This document shows, piece after piece, positions 8,592 through 21,900 of a stretch of DNA of 64,000 nucleotides (positions are counted from its first letter, which is position 1; the number at the start of each line of letters is the position of its first letter). The notes below the pieces were generated by a model. The model was not told the DNA's origin. It made no database searches and saw only the letters and a program-made list of their open reading frames with translations. Location: positions 43,605-107,604 of the forward strand of contig JAKCWG010000460.1 of the NCBI GenBank assembly GCA_021464415.1. The letters run 5' to 3'. The stretch is from Lonicera japonica (lineage: Eukaryota; Streptophyta; Magnoliopsida; Dipsacales; Caprifoliaceae). The translations under genes were made by a program, and so were the position numbers.

Positions 8592-11272
8592 AGTAGTCCA
8601 AAAAATTGAATTTCAAAGAAAACCAAAAAAGTAATAGAACATCTAACCGAAACAGTTTTCAGATTTTCTAACACTCGTCAAAATTAGTCGAGCTTTTTTT
8701 AATCATATTCCAATATTTAAAATTAAATGTACCATTAGAAAATAAATTCAAATGGAACAAATATTTCAACTTCATCTGCAAGTTGCATAACCTCTTTCTC
8801 TTTAGGTTTTTGTGTAGCATTATTGTAACGAATAAAAAGTTAGGGGATCGTAAATGTCGTAATATACATATAAAAATATAGAAAATAGTGTTCCGTTGGA
8901 GCATATGTTAACAACTCATTTATAAAGATATCAATTCTTTTATACATATTAAATAGGGCGTGTGGTGGTACACAAAATAAATATCTCTTCCTAAATAAAT
9001 AAATAATCTTGACCGTCACATGAACACATGTGGGCCACTACAAATTCAAAGAGGGGCTCGACAAATGAGACCAAGTACTAATGCTTCATATTCTAGAAAT
9101 TGCCAATGACATTATTAGGTGGTTATTATTTACACAAACTTTTAAAATCATGGAATTATAGTACTAGCACAACAAGATTTGTAGGTGCCATGATGAGTAT
9201 CCTTCTATTCTGCAGTTTAAAAAAAAACACTTCAAGAGTTTTTTATTCTTCATGCTATCCCCGTTTCACATTAAATAGGGAAAACTAATTGAAACGCTTA
9301 TTAAATGTGCTTTTGCATGGTAAAGAAATTTCCAAGCAAGCTAAACCACGTGATTTCGTCCCCATATAAGTTTTCCAACTTGTACAACTGCATTACTATG
9401 ATCGACTGTCCCTATTTTTCTAGATTGCGACTTGTGGAATTCCTTCACAAATTAAATGTTGTGTTTTTTTTTTTTTTCTAAATGAGATCAAATTAAGAAT
9501 TGTTGTATATTATAAATATATGTATGAAAGAAATAACTACTTTATTAGAGGTGGGAATATGTTTAGCATCATGCAAAATATTTCCTATTTATAGTAGTCC
9601 TAAAAATTGAATTTCAAGGAAAACCAAAAAAGTAATAGAACATCTAACCGAAACAGTTTTCAGATTTTCTAACACTCGTCAAAATTAGTCGTGCTTTTTT
9701 TAATCATATTCCAATATTTAAAATTAAATGTACCATTAGAAAATAAATTCAAATGGAACAAATATTTCAACTTCATCTGCAAGTTGCATAACCTCTTTCT
9801 CTTTAGGTTTTTGTGTAGCATTATTGTAATGAATAAAAAGTTAGGGGATCGTAAATGTTGTAATATACATATAAAAATATAGAAAATAGTGTTCCGTTGG
9901 AGCATATGTTAACAACTCATTTATAAAGATATCAATTCTTTTATACATATTAAATAGGGCGTGTGGTGGTACACAAAATAAATATCTCTTCCTAAATAAA
10001 TAAATAATCTTGACCGTCACATGAACACATGTGGACCAATACAAATTCAAAGAGGGGCTCGACAAACGTGACCATGTACTAATGCTTCATATTCTAGAAA
10101 TTGCCAATGACATTATTAGGTGGTTATTATTTACTCAAACTTTTAAAATCATGGAATTATAGTACTAGCACAACAAGATTTGTAGGTGCCATGATGAGTA
10201 TCCTTCTATTCTGCAGTTTAAAAGAAAACACTTCAAGAGTTTTTTATTCTTCATGCTATCCCCATTTCACATTAAATAGGGAAAACTAATTGAAACGCTT
10301 ATTAAATGTGTTTTTGCATGGTAAAGAAATTTCCAAGCTAGCTAAACCACGTGATTTCGTCCCCATATAAGTTTTCCAACTTGTACAACTGCATTACTAT
10401 GATCGACTGTCCCTATTTTTCTATATTGCGACTTGTGGAAATTCCTTCACAAATTAAATGTTGTGTTTATTTTATTTTTTTCTAAATGAGATCAAATTAA
10501 GAATTGTTGTATATTATAAATATATGTATGAAAGAAATAACTACTTTATTAGAGGTGGGAATATGTTTAGCATCATGCAAAATATTTCCTATTTATAGTA
10601 GTCCTAAAAATTGGATTTCAAGGAAAACCAAAAAAGTAATAGAACATCTAACCGAAACAGTTTTCAGATTTTCTAACACTCGTCAAAATTAGTCGTGCTT
10701 TTTTTAATCATATTCCAATATTTAAAATTAAATGTACCATTAGAAAATATATTCAAATGGAACAAATATTTCAACTTCATCTGCAAGTTGCATAACCTCT
10801 TTCTCTTTAGGTTTTTCTGTAGCATTATTGTAACGAATAAAAAGTTAGGGGATCGTAAATGTCGTAATATACATATAAAAATATAGAAAATTGTGTTCCG
10901 TTGGAGCATATGTTAACAACTCATTTATAAAGATATCAATTCTTTTATACATATTAAATAGGGCGTGTAGTGGTACACAAAATAAATAGCTCTTCCCAAA
11001 TAAATAAATAATCTTGACCGTCACATGAACACATGTGGGCCAATACAAATTCAAAGAGGGGCTCGACAAACGAGACCAGGTGCTAGCTAATGCTTCATAT
11101 TCTCGAAATTGCCAATGACATTATTAGGTGGTTATTATTTGCACAAACTTTGAAAATCATAGAATTATAGTACTAGCACAACAAGATTTGTAGGTGCCAT
11201 GATTACTATCCTTCTATTCTCCAGTTTAAAAAAAAACACTTCAAGAGTTTTTTATTCTTCAGGCAATCCCCA
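8592..11272. repeat. Tandem ~1.0-kb AT-rich units 1, 2 and first part of unit 3
   Basis: The marker AGTAGTCC occurs at 8592, 9593 and 10597, giving periods of 1001 and 1004 bp; the units are nearly identical apart from scattered substitutions. Unit 3 is interrupted by a solo LTR at 11273. Short open frames of 60-80 codons repeat in each unit on both strands but match nothing I recognise and are unlikely to be genes. The unit's origin is unknown. Confidence 0.9.
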
Positions 11273-14055
11273 TGTAACACCCCCACCTTAATCTATGGGA
11301 CAACACCCGTAATTAAGACCTGGAGTGCTAATAACCCATCTTAGATTGGCTAAAATGGGTATACATATAAATACATGAATAAATTGAAACAGTAACTATC
11401 ACATATGTCATTAAGCAAGATAGAAGAAGATAGTACTGTATATAATCATGCATACATGTAACCAATATATAAAACCAGACTTAGCAAATGCAAGACATTG
11501 CATAACACTAAGGGCTAGCCGTGGCTTCCCGAGATAATATATATCACAAAAAGTGAATCTGTATTAGAGCCATCTATTTCGTTCCCGAACCCATAGTCCT
11601 TATGCCATCGTACGCCCCCTGAGTGCCTGAAATTTTAAATAAAACACGGGGTGAGCTCGCAGCTCAGTAGGGGGGGATAAAAGGAAAATTTTGAAAACAT
11701 TCCTTGATATATTACCGTAAACCAAATTAACCTTTTTAGCATATAACCCCATCATTATTTGTAACATATCACTACATATCACAAAATATGACTAGTTCAT
11801 GATAATGCATGCTTATGCATATGCAGGTTACCTCCCTTGTGTCAACCCATTTTGTCATATAACCAGAATATATATATATATCAACATCAAGCCAAACTTT
11901 AGCAAGGGCCTGACCGCCCGATAGAATCATCCGTCAGTAATCATAAATTGGCCCATTGGCCCCAGAGTATATCAATTGATCATAATCAATTTGGACCACC
12001 CGTCCACCAATAGTAACATTACCACAGAATCATCAGTGCCTTACCGTTGTCTAGATTTCCGGGCTACACACCACTGGCTCTAGACAGCCGACGCGTTGCT
12101 GCCCTCCGGAGGTTTAGGGATTTTCAACCCAAGGGCACCAGGCCCTACTTATTTTCCATCCCGGTAGGCACAGATCAATACATCATCCCTTCACAATCGA
12201 AGGGCCACAATAGAATCATATCCAAATCCATACCAGGATCATATCGCGTCCAGAACAGAATCCTATCTGGATCCACATCAGGATCATGTCACATCCAGAA
12301 CGATACAATAATCATAGGAAGCTCCCGGCATACTGATAAGAGATATACGCCTATACGATAGGCCATAAGAATGATCCGAGCTTGTCGAAGGATCTCCAAG
12401 ATTTCAGTTGACACAAACGTGATGCATAATATGCATAGCATGCTATTTAGCAAACATATGAAGCAATCTATGCCATATACCCTTTAACAAGTCTCGTTAG
12501 ATATCCCTTGATGTGTATAAAACATTAACAATTTCATTTTATCATAAATGACATCCATACATCCAAGGGATATCTCGTATAGTTCAATTAACACACTACA
12601 CCAGATATAATTGGCATATTTTGCTTCAATACATGTGTTCGTGCCATTTAACAAGCATTTGAAGTAATCTATATACCACATACACTTCAATAAGTCTAAG
12701 CCTTTAACCCATGGTGTGTACAAATCAATAACAATTCATTTCCATCAACTCATAATAGTCAAGCACCCATGGGATTCTTCATTGGGTTTAACAACACAAG
12801 AATATCAAGTGTAAGTGGCATCTATCACCTCAAATCTTGTATTTAAATCTCTATGAGTCATGAAACATACATATATGCAAATGAAAGGAACACTGGAACA
12901 ATTGTTACCATACATACTTGAATGAAAAACCTCAATTAATATTCCATGGTGTATGCTTTTAATAATACTCCCATTATTTTTATCAACATATAGTAGCTAT
13001 ACCAACATGGAATATGTCATATGATTTCAAGTATCACCTAGTTCCAAGTGTGTATGGCATATTTGTCATCGCATCATGACCTTTAAAGCTATATAAACCA
13101 TGAAGCATAGGTTCAATACCCATATTGTAATATTCAAGTCAAATATAACCCAATTGGAATGATTATCACAATTTTTAAACCATGGTATCGAGTTTTGAGA
13201 AGATATAAACCCCTGCCTTGACTTATGAGCGAATAAGAAGAAGAAAGGATGAAGATTGCGGCTCTCCCCCAAGCAATCTGCACGAAGAAGACGATGAATA
13301 GTAGCAAGGGAGAAGAAATTCAAGTGATTTAGAGTTTTAATCTTGGATCATGAGTGAAAAATAGATAAAATTTGCTTAGGAACCTCTCTCCCTCTCTCTA
13401 GAACTCTCTAGAGACTTGTGGGTTTGTTTTGGTCGAAGTTTGGGGCAAAAGGGGTCAAGAGAACACTTAAAAACGCTCAAAACCGACATTGGCCCGCTGC
13501 CGGACCGGTATTCAAAAAGCCCATACCGGTCCGCGTGTAATTTTTTGGTGCTCTGATGCACTGTTTTTGTTTTGGCCATAACTTTTCGTTCGGAACTCCG
13601 ATTGATGCGTTCTTTATGTCCACGGAAAGGTATTTCAAAGATCTACAACTTCCTAGTTGGAAGTTTTTCCAAATTATGGACCAATCGTTCCCAGAAATTC
13701 ACCGAAGACAGCGCTCTGCCAAAGCGCTACCGAAAGACCAGAATTTAGCGATGGGCCAACTTCGGGCCCTGTTTTAGTCAACGAGGAGTGCGAATTGGAC
13801 TTCGGCCAAAACACGAAAGTTGTAGAATGACATAAATACTAGATACCACCACAAACGGAATCTCATTCTGATAAATAGAAAAGAAATTACGATAGCCCAA
13901 AGATAGCTAGAAACAACATATCGCGAAAGACCAAAACTTCTTATTTGCAAACCAAAATCCATTCGAACCACCCGAATCACCTAACGATCACCCACATGAG
14001 TATAAATAAGCTAATATAATTCAATTTAAAACAAATTAAAATACGGGGTATTACA
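11273..14055 (-). mobile_element. Solo LTR, chromovirus (Tekay/Del-like), 2783 bp, TSD CCCCA
   Basis: The + strand reads TGTAACACCCC at the left end and GGGGTATTACA at the right end, flanked by CCCCA at 11268-11272 and 14056-14060; the uninterrupted sibling units read straight through. Orientation is inferred as minus because a segment of the GAGCTC..GCTCA type lies about 370 bp from the 11273 end, as in the 3' part of the other Tekay-like LTRs here. Near 13500-13545 there is an inverted pair of GGACCGGTA and TACCGGTCC upstream of a TTTTTAAG TATA-like site on the minus strand. Confidence 0.8.
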
Positions 14056-14836
14056 CCCCATTTCACATTAAATAGGGAAAACTAATTGAAACGCCTATTA
14101 AATGTGCTTTTGCATGGTAAAGAAATTTCCAAGCAAGCTAAACCACGTGATTTCGTCCCCATATAAGTTGTCCAACTTGCACAACTGCATTACTATGATT
14201 GACTGTCCCTATTGTTCTAGATTGAGACTGGTGGAAATTTCTTCACAAATTAAATGTTGTGTTTTTTTTTTGTATCTAAATGAGGTGAAATTAACAATTG
14301 TTGTATATTATAAATATACATTTGAAAGAAATAACTACTTTTTATGAGGTAGGAATATGTTTAGCATCATGCAAAATATTTCTTATTTACAGTAGTCGTA
14401 AAAAATTAATTTCATGGAAAACCAAAAAAGTAATAGAATAACTCACATAATCAATTTTTATATTTCTAGCCCCCATAAAAAATAGTCGTGCTTTTTTTAA
14501 TCATATTCCAATATTTAAAATTAAATGTACCGTCTGAGAATAAATGGAAATGGAACAGATAATTCAACTTCATCTGGAAGTTGCAAAAAAATCTTTCTCT
14601 TTAAGGTCGTTTGTGGCATTATTGTAACAAATAAAAAGTTAGGGGATCTTAACTGTCAAAATATACAGATAAAAATATAGAAAACAGTGTTATGTAAGAG
14701 CATAGGTTAACAATTAATTTGTAAAAAGATCAATTCTTTTACACATATTAAATAAGGTGTGTGGTGGTACTAAAAATAAGTATTTCTTCCCAAATAAATA
14801 AATAATCTTTGACTGTCACATGAACACATGTGGACC
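14056..14836. repeat. Rest of ~1-kb unit 3 and first part of unit 4
   Basis: Sequence resumes after the solo LTR exactly where unit 3 was cut. Unit 4 starts at AGTAGTCG (14391) and is more diverged than units 1-3. It is cut at 14836 by the next solo LTR. Confidence 0.85.
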
Positions 14837-15661
14837 TGTGAGAATCCAGACTCGCGACCCGAGAAGAAGAAAAGAGTCCTCGTTCTCGGTTTTATTTGAA
14901 AACGTATTTTATAGAGTCGCCAGTTTGTTTTACTAGAAAACAAACAAAAGATCGTGCGAAGGATAATTCGAAAATGAACTATCTTTCATACGTTTAAAAC
15001 CAGAGATTTATATTGAAAATTTACTTTGCTAGGGTTCGGGAACTACGTTACGAATTGGGAAGGTGTTAGGCACCCAATTCACCCTTTCGGTCTCTTAATG
15101 GATCATGTATCTGATTCCTATTTTAGGTATCTTGCAAGTAGTTTGAATAGTTTTCAGAATAGTCTTTTCCGAATAAATTTAGTTTAAAACAATATTTTGA
15201 AATCAGACTCGAGCTTTGCGAGCGCCTACGTATTCATTCGTAGAATGAAATCAGAGTCTCGTAGTTCCTTTCTTTTGGAAACTGTTTTTGTATTTTTGTT
15301 TGTTTTGAAAATGTGTCAAATCGGATTTTTAGTTTTCTTGTAAAATTTAGAAAGGATTTATTTTGAAAGCAATGAACTTCTTTACAAGTTATCTAATTTT
15401 CTGAATTAAAAACAATATTTAAATGCAGTATTGAAATTAGTAGAGTGGCAGAAAGACGTACCTGATGTGCTTGAAGAAGAAATAAGAACCTTGCCTTGAT
15501 TGCTCCTTTCTCTCTCTAGGACTTTCTCTCTCTAGAGGTTCTCTCTCTAAAACTCTCTCTCAGAATTTCTCTAAAATGATTCTCTAATAATTTTGACAGA
15601 GTTTCTACCCACTAAAAACACTATTGAGTGTTGATGTCTTCAAATAGGAGCCCAGGGGTCC

Positions 15662-15669
15662 TATTTATA
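15662..15669 (-). promoter_or_regulatory. TATA box of the giant LTR
   Basis: Minus-strand TATAAATA, in a CTATAAATAG context identical to the TATA region of the LTR at 6803. The dyad array starts about 40 bp upstream. Confidence 0.6.
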
Positions 15670-15699
15670 GCAAAAATCTCGCCAAAAACGCTCCAAAAG

Positions 15700-18600
15700 A
15701 GGCCAACCGCAAGGGGTAGCCGCAGGGCGTGCGGCTAGGTGCCAAACGTACGGTTGGGAGCCAACCGTGCGGCTAGGGAAAGTACCAACCGGACGGTTGG
15801 GAGCCAACCGTGCGGTTGGGGGGCGTGCGGCTAGGGCATGCGACTAGGTGCCAACCGTACGGTTGGGAGCCAAGCGTGCAGCTAGGGAAAGTGGCTAGGG
15901 AAAGTACCAACCGTACGGTTGGGGGGCGTGCGGCTAGGCCATGCGACTAGGTGCCAACCGTACGGTTCGGAGCCAACCATGCGGCTAGGGAAAGTACCAA
16001 CCGGACGGTTGGGAGCCAACCGTGCGGCTAGGGGAAGTACCAACCGGATGGTTGGGAGCCAACCGTGCGGCTAGGGAAACTACCAACCGGACGGCTAGGG
16101 AAAGTACCAACCGGACGGTTGGGAGCCAACCATGCGGCTAGGGAAACTACCAGCCGGACGGCTGTGAACCAACCGTGCGGCTAGGGAAAGTACCAACCGG
16201 ACGGCTGGGAGCTAACCGTGCGGTTAGGGAATGTACCTACCGGACGGTTGGGAGCCAACCGTGCGGATAGGGAAAGTACCAACTGTGCGGCTAGGAAAAT
16301 TACCAACCGGACGGCTAGGGAAGGTACCAACCGGACGGCTGGGAGCCAACTGTGCGGCTAGGGAAGGTACCAACCGGACGGTTGGGAGCCAACCGTGCAG
16401 CTAGGGAACGTACCAACCGGACGGCTGGGAGCCAACCGTGCAGCAAGGGAAAGTAGCAACCATGCGGCTAAGGAAAGTACCAACCGGACGGCGGAGAGCC
16501 AACCGTGCGGCTAGGGAAAGTACCAACCGGACGGCTGGGAGCCAACCGTGCGGCTAGGGAAAGTACCAACCGGACGGCTGGGAGCCAACCGTGCGGCTAG
16601 GGAAACTACCAACCGGACGGCGGGGAACAAACCGTGCGGCTAGGGAAAGTACCAACCGGACGGCTAAGGAAAGTACACACCGGACGGCTGGGAGCCAACC
16701 GTGCGGCTAGGGAAAGTACCAACCGGACGGTTGGGAGCCAACCGTGCGGCTAAGGAAAGTACCAACCGTGCGGCTAGGGAAAGTACCAACCGAACGGTTG
16801 GGAGCCAACCGTGCGGCTAGGGAAAGTACCAACCGGACGGCTGGGAGCCAACCGTGCGGCTCGGGAAAGTACTAACCGTAGCAACCGGACAGTTGGGAGC
16901 CAACCGTGCGGCTAGGGAAAGTACCAACTGGACGTTTGGGAGCCAACCGTGCGGCTAGGAAAAGAACAAACCGGACGGTTGGGAGCCAACCGTGCGGCTA
17001 GGGAAAGTTTGGGAGCCAACCGTGCGGCTTGGGAAAGTACCAACCGGACGGCAAGGGAAAGTACCAACCGGACGGCTGGGAGCCAACCGTGCGGCTAGGG
17101 AAAGTACCAACCGGACGGCTGGGAGCCAACCGTGCGGCAAGGGAAAGTACCAACCGGACGGTTGGGAGCCAACCGTGCGGCTAGGGAAAGTACCAACCGG
17201 ACGTTTGGGAGCCAACCGTGCGGCTAGAAAAAGAACAAACCGGACGGTTGGGAGCCAACCGTGCGGCTAGGAAAAGTACCAACTGGACGGTTAGGAGCCA
17301 ACCGTGCGGCTAGGGAATGTACCAACCGAACGGCACGGGAAAGTACCAACCGGACGGTTGGGAGCCAACCGTGCGGCTAGGGAAAGTACCAACCGGACGG
17401 TTGGGAGCCAACCGTGCGGTTGGGGGGCGTGCGGCTAGGGCATGCGACTAGGTGCCAACCGTCCGGCTAGGGAAAGTGGCTAGGGAATGTACCAACCGTA
17501 CGGTCGGGGGGCGTGCGGCTAGGGCATGCGACTAGGTGCCAACCGTGCGGCTAGGGAAAGTGGCTAGGGAAAGTACCAACCGGACGTTTGGGAGCCAACC
17601 GTGCGGCTAGGAAAAGAACAAACCGGACGGTTGGGAGGCAACCGTACGGCTAGGGAAAGTTTGGGAGCCATCCGTGCGGCTAGGGAAAGTACCAACCGGA
17701 CGGCAAGGGAAAGTACCAACCGGACGGCTGGGAGCCAACCTTGCGGCTAGGGAAAGTACCAACCGGACGGCTGGGAGCCAACCGTGCGGCAAGGGAAAGT
17801 ACCAACCGGACGGTTGGGAGCCAACCGTGCGGCTAGGGAAAGTACCAACCGGACGTTTGGAAGCCAACCGTGCGGCTAGAAAAAGAACAAACCAGACGGT
17901 TGGGAGCCAACCGTGCGGCTAGGGAAAGTACCAACTGGACGGTTAGGAGCCAACCGTGCGGCTAGGGAATGTACCAACCGGACGGCAAGGGAAAGTACCA
18001 ACCGGACGCTTGGGAGCCAACCGTGCGGCTAGGGAAAGTACCAACCGGTCGGTTGGGAGCCAACCGTGCGGTTGGGGGGCGTGCGGCTAGGGCATGCGAC
18101 TAGGTGCCAACCGTGCGGCAAGGGAAAGTGGCTAGGGAAAGTACCAACCGTACGGTCGGGGGCGTGCGGCTAGGGCATGCGACTAGGTGCCAATCGTTCG
18201 GCTAGGGAAAGTGGCTGGGGAAAGTACCAACCGTACGGTTGGGTGGCGTGCGGCTAGGGCATGCGACTAGGTGCCAACCGTGCGGCTAGGAAAACTACCA
18301 ACCAGACGGTTGGGAGCCTACTGTGCGGCTAGGGAAAGTACCAACCGGACGGTTGGGAACCAACCGTGCGGCTAGGGAAAGTACCAACCGGACGGCTGGG
18401 AGCCAACCGTGCGGCTAGGGAAACTACAAACCGGACGGCAGGGAGCCAATCGTGCGGCTAGGGAAAGTACCAACCGGACGGTTGGGAGCCAACCCTGCGG
18501 CTAGGGAAAGTACCAACCGGACGGTTGGGAGCCAACCGTGCGGCTAGGGAAAGTACCAACCGGACGGCTAGGGAAAGTACCAACCGGATGGTTGGGAGCC

Positions 18601-21600
18601 AACCGTGCGGCTAGGGAAAGTACCAACCGGACGGTTGGGAGCCAACCGTACGGCTAGGGAAAGTACCAACCGGACGGGTGGGAGCAAACCGTGCGGCTAG
18701 GGAAAGTACCAACCGGACGATTGCGAGCCAACCGTGCGGCTAGGGAAACTACCAACCGGACAGCTGGGAGCTAACCGTGCGGCTAGGGAAAGTACCAACC
18801 GCACGGCTGGAGAAAGTACCAACCGGACGGTTGGGAGCCAACCGTACGGCTAGGGAAAGTACCAACCGGACGGTTGGGAGCCAACCGTGCGGGTACCAAC
18901 CGTACGGTTGGGATCCAACCGTGCGGCTAGGGAAAGTACCAACCGGACGGTTGTGAGCCAACCGTGCGGCTAGGGAAAGTACCAGCCGGACTGTTTTGAG
19001 CCAACCGTGCGGCTTGGAAAAGTACCAGCCGGACTGTTGGGAGCCAACCGTGCGGCTAGGGAAAGTACCAGCCGTTCAAACCAGACAGCTGGGAACCAAC
19101 CGTGCGGCTTGGGAAAGTACCAACCGGACGGCTGGGAGCCAACCGTGCGGCTAGGGAAAGTACCAACCGGACGGCTGGGAGCCAAACGTGCGGCTAGGGA
19201 AAGTACCAACCGGACGGATGGGAGCCAACCGTGCGGCTAGGGAAAGTTCCAACCGGACGGCTGGGAGCCAACCGTGCGGCTAGGGAAAGTACCAACCGTA
19301 CGGCTGGGAGCCAACCGTGCGGCTAGGGAAAGTACCAACCGGACGGTTGGGGGGCATGCGACTAGGTGCCAACCGTACGGTTGGGAGCCAACCGTGCGGC
19401 TTGTGAAAGTGGCTAGGGAAAGTACCAACCGTACGGTTGGGAGACAACCGTGCGGTTGGGGGACGTGCGGTAAGGGCATGCGAGTAGGTGCCAGCTATTC
19501 GGCTAGGGAAAGTACCAACCGGACGGTTGGGAGCTAACTGTGCGGCTAGGGAAAGTACCAACCGTACGGTTGGGAGGCAACCGTGCGGCTAGGTAAAGTA
19601 CCAACCGGACGGCAAGGGAAACTACCGACCGTGCGGCTGGGAGCCAACCGTGCGGCTAGGGAAAGTACCAACCGGACGGTTGGGAGCCAACCGTGCGGTT
19701 GGGGGGCGTGCGGCTAGGGCATGCGACTAGGTGCCAACCGTACGGTTGGGAGCCAACCGTGCGGCTAGGGAAAGTGGCTAGGGAAAGTACAAACCGTACG
19801 GTTTGGGGGCGTGCGGCTAGGGCATGCGACTAGGTGCCAACCGTTCGGTTGGGAGCCAACCGTGCAGCTAGGGAAAGTACCAACCGGACGGTTGGGAGCC
19901 AACCGTCCTTCTAGGGAAAGTACCAACCGTACGGTTAGGAGCCAACCGTGCGGCTGGGGAAAGTACCAACCGGAAGGTTGGGAGCCAACCGTGCGGCTAG
20001 GGAAAGTACCAACCGGACGGCTAGGGAAACAACCAACCGGACGGCTGGGAGCCAACCGTGCGGCTAGGGAAAGTACCTACCGTACGGCTGGGAGCCAACC
20101 GTGCGGCCAGGAAAGTACCAACCGGACGGTTGGGAGCCAACCGTGCGGCCAGGGAAAGTACCAACCGTACGGCTGGGAGCCAACCGTGCGGCCAGGGAAA
20201 GTACCAACCGGACGGTTGGGAGCCAACCGTGCAGCCAGGGAAAGTACCAACCGTACCAACCGGACAGTTGGGAACCAACCGTGCGGCTAGGGAGAGTACC
20301 AACCGGACGGCTGGGAGCCAACCGTGCGGCTAGGGAAAGTATCAACCGGACGGCTGGGTGCCAACCTTGCGGCTAGGGAAAGTACCAACCGGACGGCTGG
20401 GAGCCAACCGTGCGGCTAAGGAAAGCCCCAGCCGGACGGCTGGGAGCCAACCGTGCGGCTAGGGAAAGTCCCAACCGGACGGCTGGGAGCCAACCGTGCG
20501 GCTAGGGAAAGTACCAACCGGACGACTAGGGAAACTACCAACCGGACGGCTGGGAGCCAACCGTGCGGCTAGGGAAAGTACCTACCGTACGGCTGGGAGC
20601 CAACCGTGCGGCCTGGAAAGTACCAACCGGACGGTTGGGAGACAACCGGGCGGCCAGGGAAAGTACTAACCGGACGGTTGGGAGCCATCCGTGCGGCCAG
20701 GGAAAGTACCAATCGTACCAACCGGACGGTTGGGAACCAACCGTGCGGCTAGGGAAAGTACCAACCGGACGGCTGGGAGCCAACCATGCGGCTAGGGAAA
20801 GTACCAACCGGACGGCTGGGTGCCAACCTTGCGGTTAGGGAAAGTACCAACCGGCGGTTAGGGAAAGTACCAACCGGACGGCTGGGAGCCAACCGTGCGG
20901 CTAGGGAAAGTACCAACCGGACGGCTGGGAGCCAACCGTGCGGCATGGGAAAGTACCAACTGGACGGCTGGGTGCCAACCTTTCGGCTAGGGAAAGTACC
21001 AACCGGACGGCTGGGAGCCAACCGTGCGGCTAGGGAAAGTACCAACCGGACGGCTGGGAGCCAACCGTGCGGCTAGGGAAAGTACCAACTGGACGGCTGG
21101 GTGCCAACCTTGCGGTTAGGGAAAGTACCAACCGGGCGGCTGGGAGCCAACCGTGCGGCTAGGGAAAGTCCCAACCGGACGGCTGGGAGCCAACCGTGCG
21201 GCTAGGGAAAGTACCAACCGGACGGCTGGGAGCCAACCGTGCGGCTAGGGAAAGTACCAACGGGACTATTGGGAGCCAACCGTGCGGTTAGGGAATGTAC
21301 CAACCGGACGGTTGGGAGCCAACCTTGCGGCTAGGGAAAGTACCAATCGGACGGTTGGGAGCCAACCGTGCGGCTAGGGAAAGTACCAACCGTATGGTTG
21401 GGAGCCAACCGTGCGGCTAGGGAAAGTACCAACCGGACGGTTGGGAGCCAACCGTGCAGCTAGGGAAAGTACCAACCGTACCAACCGGACGGTTGGGAAC
21501 CAACCGTGCGGCTAGGGAAAGTACCAACCGGACCGTTGGGAGCCAACCGTGCGACTAGGGAAAGTACCAACCTGACGGCTGGGAGCCAACCATGCGGCTG

Positions 21601-21750
21601 GGAGCCAACCGTGCGGCTAGGGAAAGTACCAACCGGACGGCTGGGAGCCAACTGTGCGGCTAGGGAAAGTACCAACCGTACGGTTGGGAGCAAACCGTGC
21701 GGCTAGGGAAAGTACCAACCGGACGGTTGGGAGCCAATCGTGCGGCTAGT
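15700..21750. repeat. 43-bp dyad satellite, about 140 units, ~6 kb
   Basis: The basic unit is CTAGGGAAAGTACCAACC, GGACGGTTGGGAGCC, AACCGTGCGG (43 bp). Each unit holds an imperfect dyad CCAACCGGACGGTTGG; some hold the perfect 16-bp palindrome CCAACCGTACGGTTGG. Variants with GGGGGGCGTGCGGCTAGGGC are interspersed. Larger duplications are visible: the block at about 16955-17215 recurs 652 bp later, and the block at 20058-20333 recurs 505 bp later. Long open frames on both strands here are a by-product of the stop-poor unit, not genes. Confidence 0.95.
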
Positions 21751-21900
21751 AAGCGAAGTGGCAACAAAGGTTGTGGTATATTCCTAACGCGCTCGAAAAT
21801 CAGGATTTTTCCTAATGGCCTCTTGTATGCATGATTACTCAAGATTTAATGTGGAATGCTTGTTAGGTTCACACGAGAGTCGTGGATTGGGGTGTTCATA

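Larger units (their letters stand above)
14837..21900 (-). mobile_element. Giant solo LTR (7064 bp) of a Tat/Ogre-like family, inflated by satellite
   Basis: Read on the minus strand it starts TATGAACACCCC (21900), a one-base variant of the TGTGAACACC/TGTAGACACC starts of the related LTRs, and ends GGATTCTCACA (14837). Flanks are GGACC (14832-14836) and GGGCC (21901-21905), a TSD with one mismatch; intact sibling units have an unbroken GTGGGCCAATAC. The minus-strand U5 carries the conserved box (15031-15094), an internal TGGCGACTC (14914-14922) and a TATA box (15662-15669). The excess length over the 1.7-1.8-kb relatives is the tandem array upstream of the TATA box. Confidence 0.8.

Noticed and set aside
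9100..10289. Small repeated gene candidate beginning MPMTLLGGYYL in each 1-kb unit
   Set aside because: Conserved only because the DNA is tandemly duplicated; no homology recognised. A faint resemblance to copia RNase H could not be sustained.
11273..14055. DNA transposon with 11-bp terminal inverted repeats TGTAACACCCC/GGGGTATTACA
   Set aside because: The 5-bp TSD, TG..CA ends, length and internal signals fit a chromovirus solo LTR better.
15700..21750. Many open frames of 60-160 codons on both strands in the satellite
   Set aside because: The 43-bp unit is stop-poor in all frames and is not a multiple of three; the peptides simply cycle GSQPCG/RESTNRT-type strings. No start context or domain.
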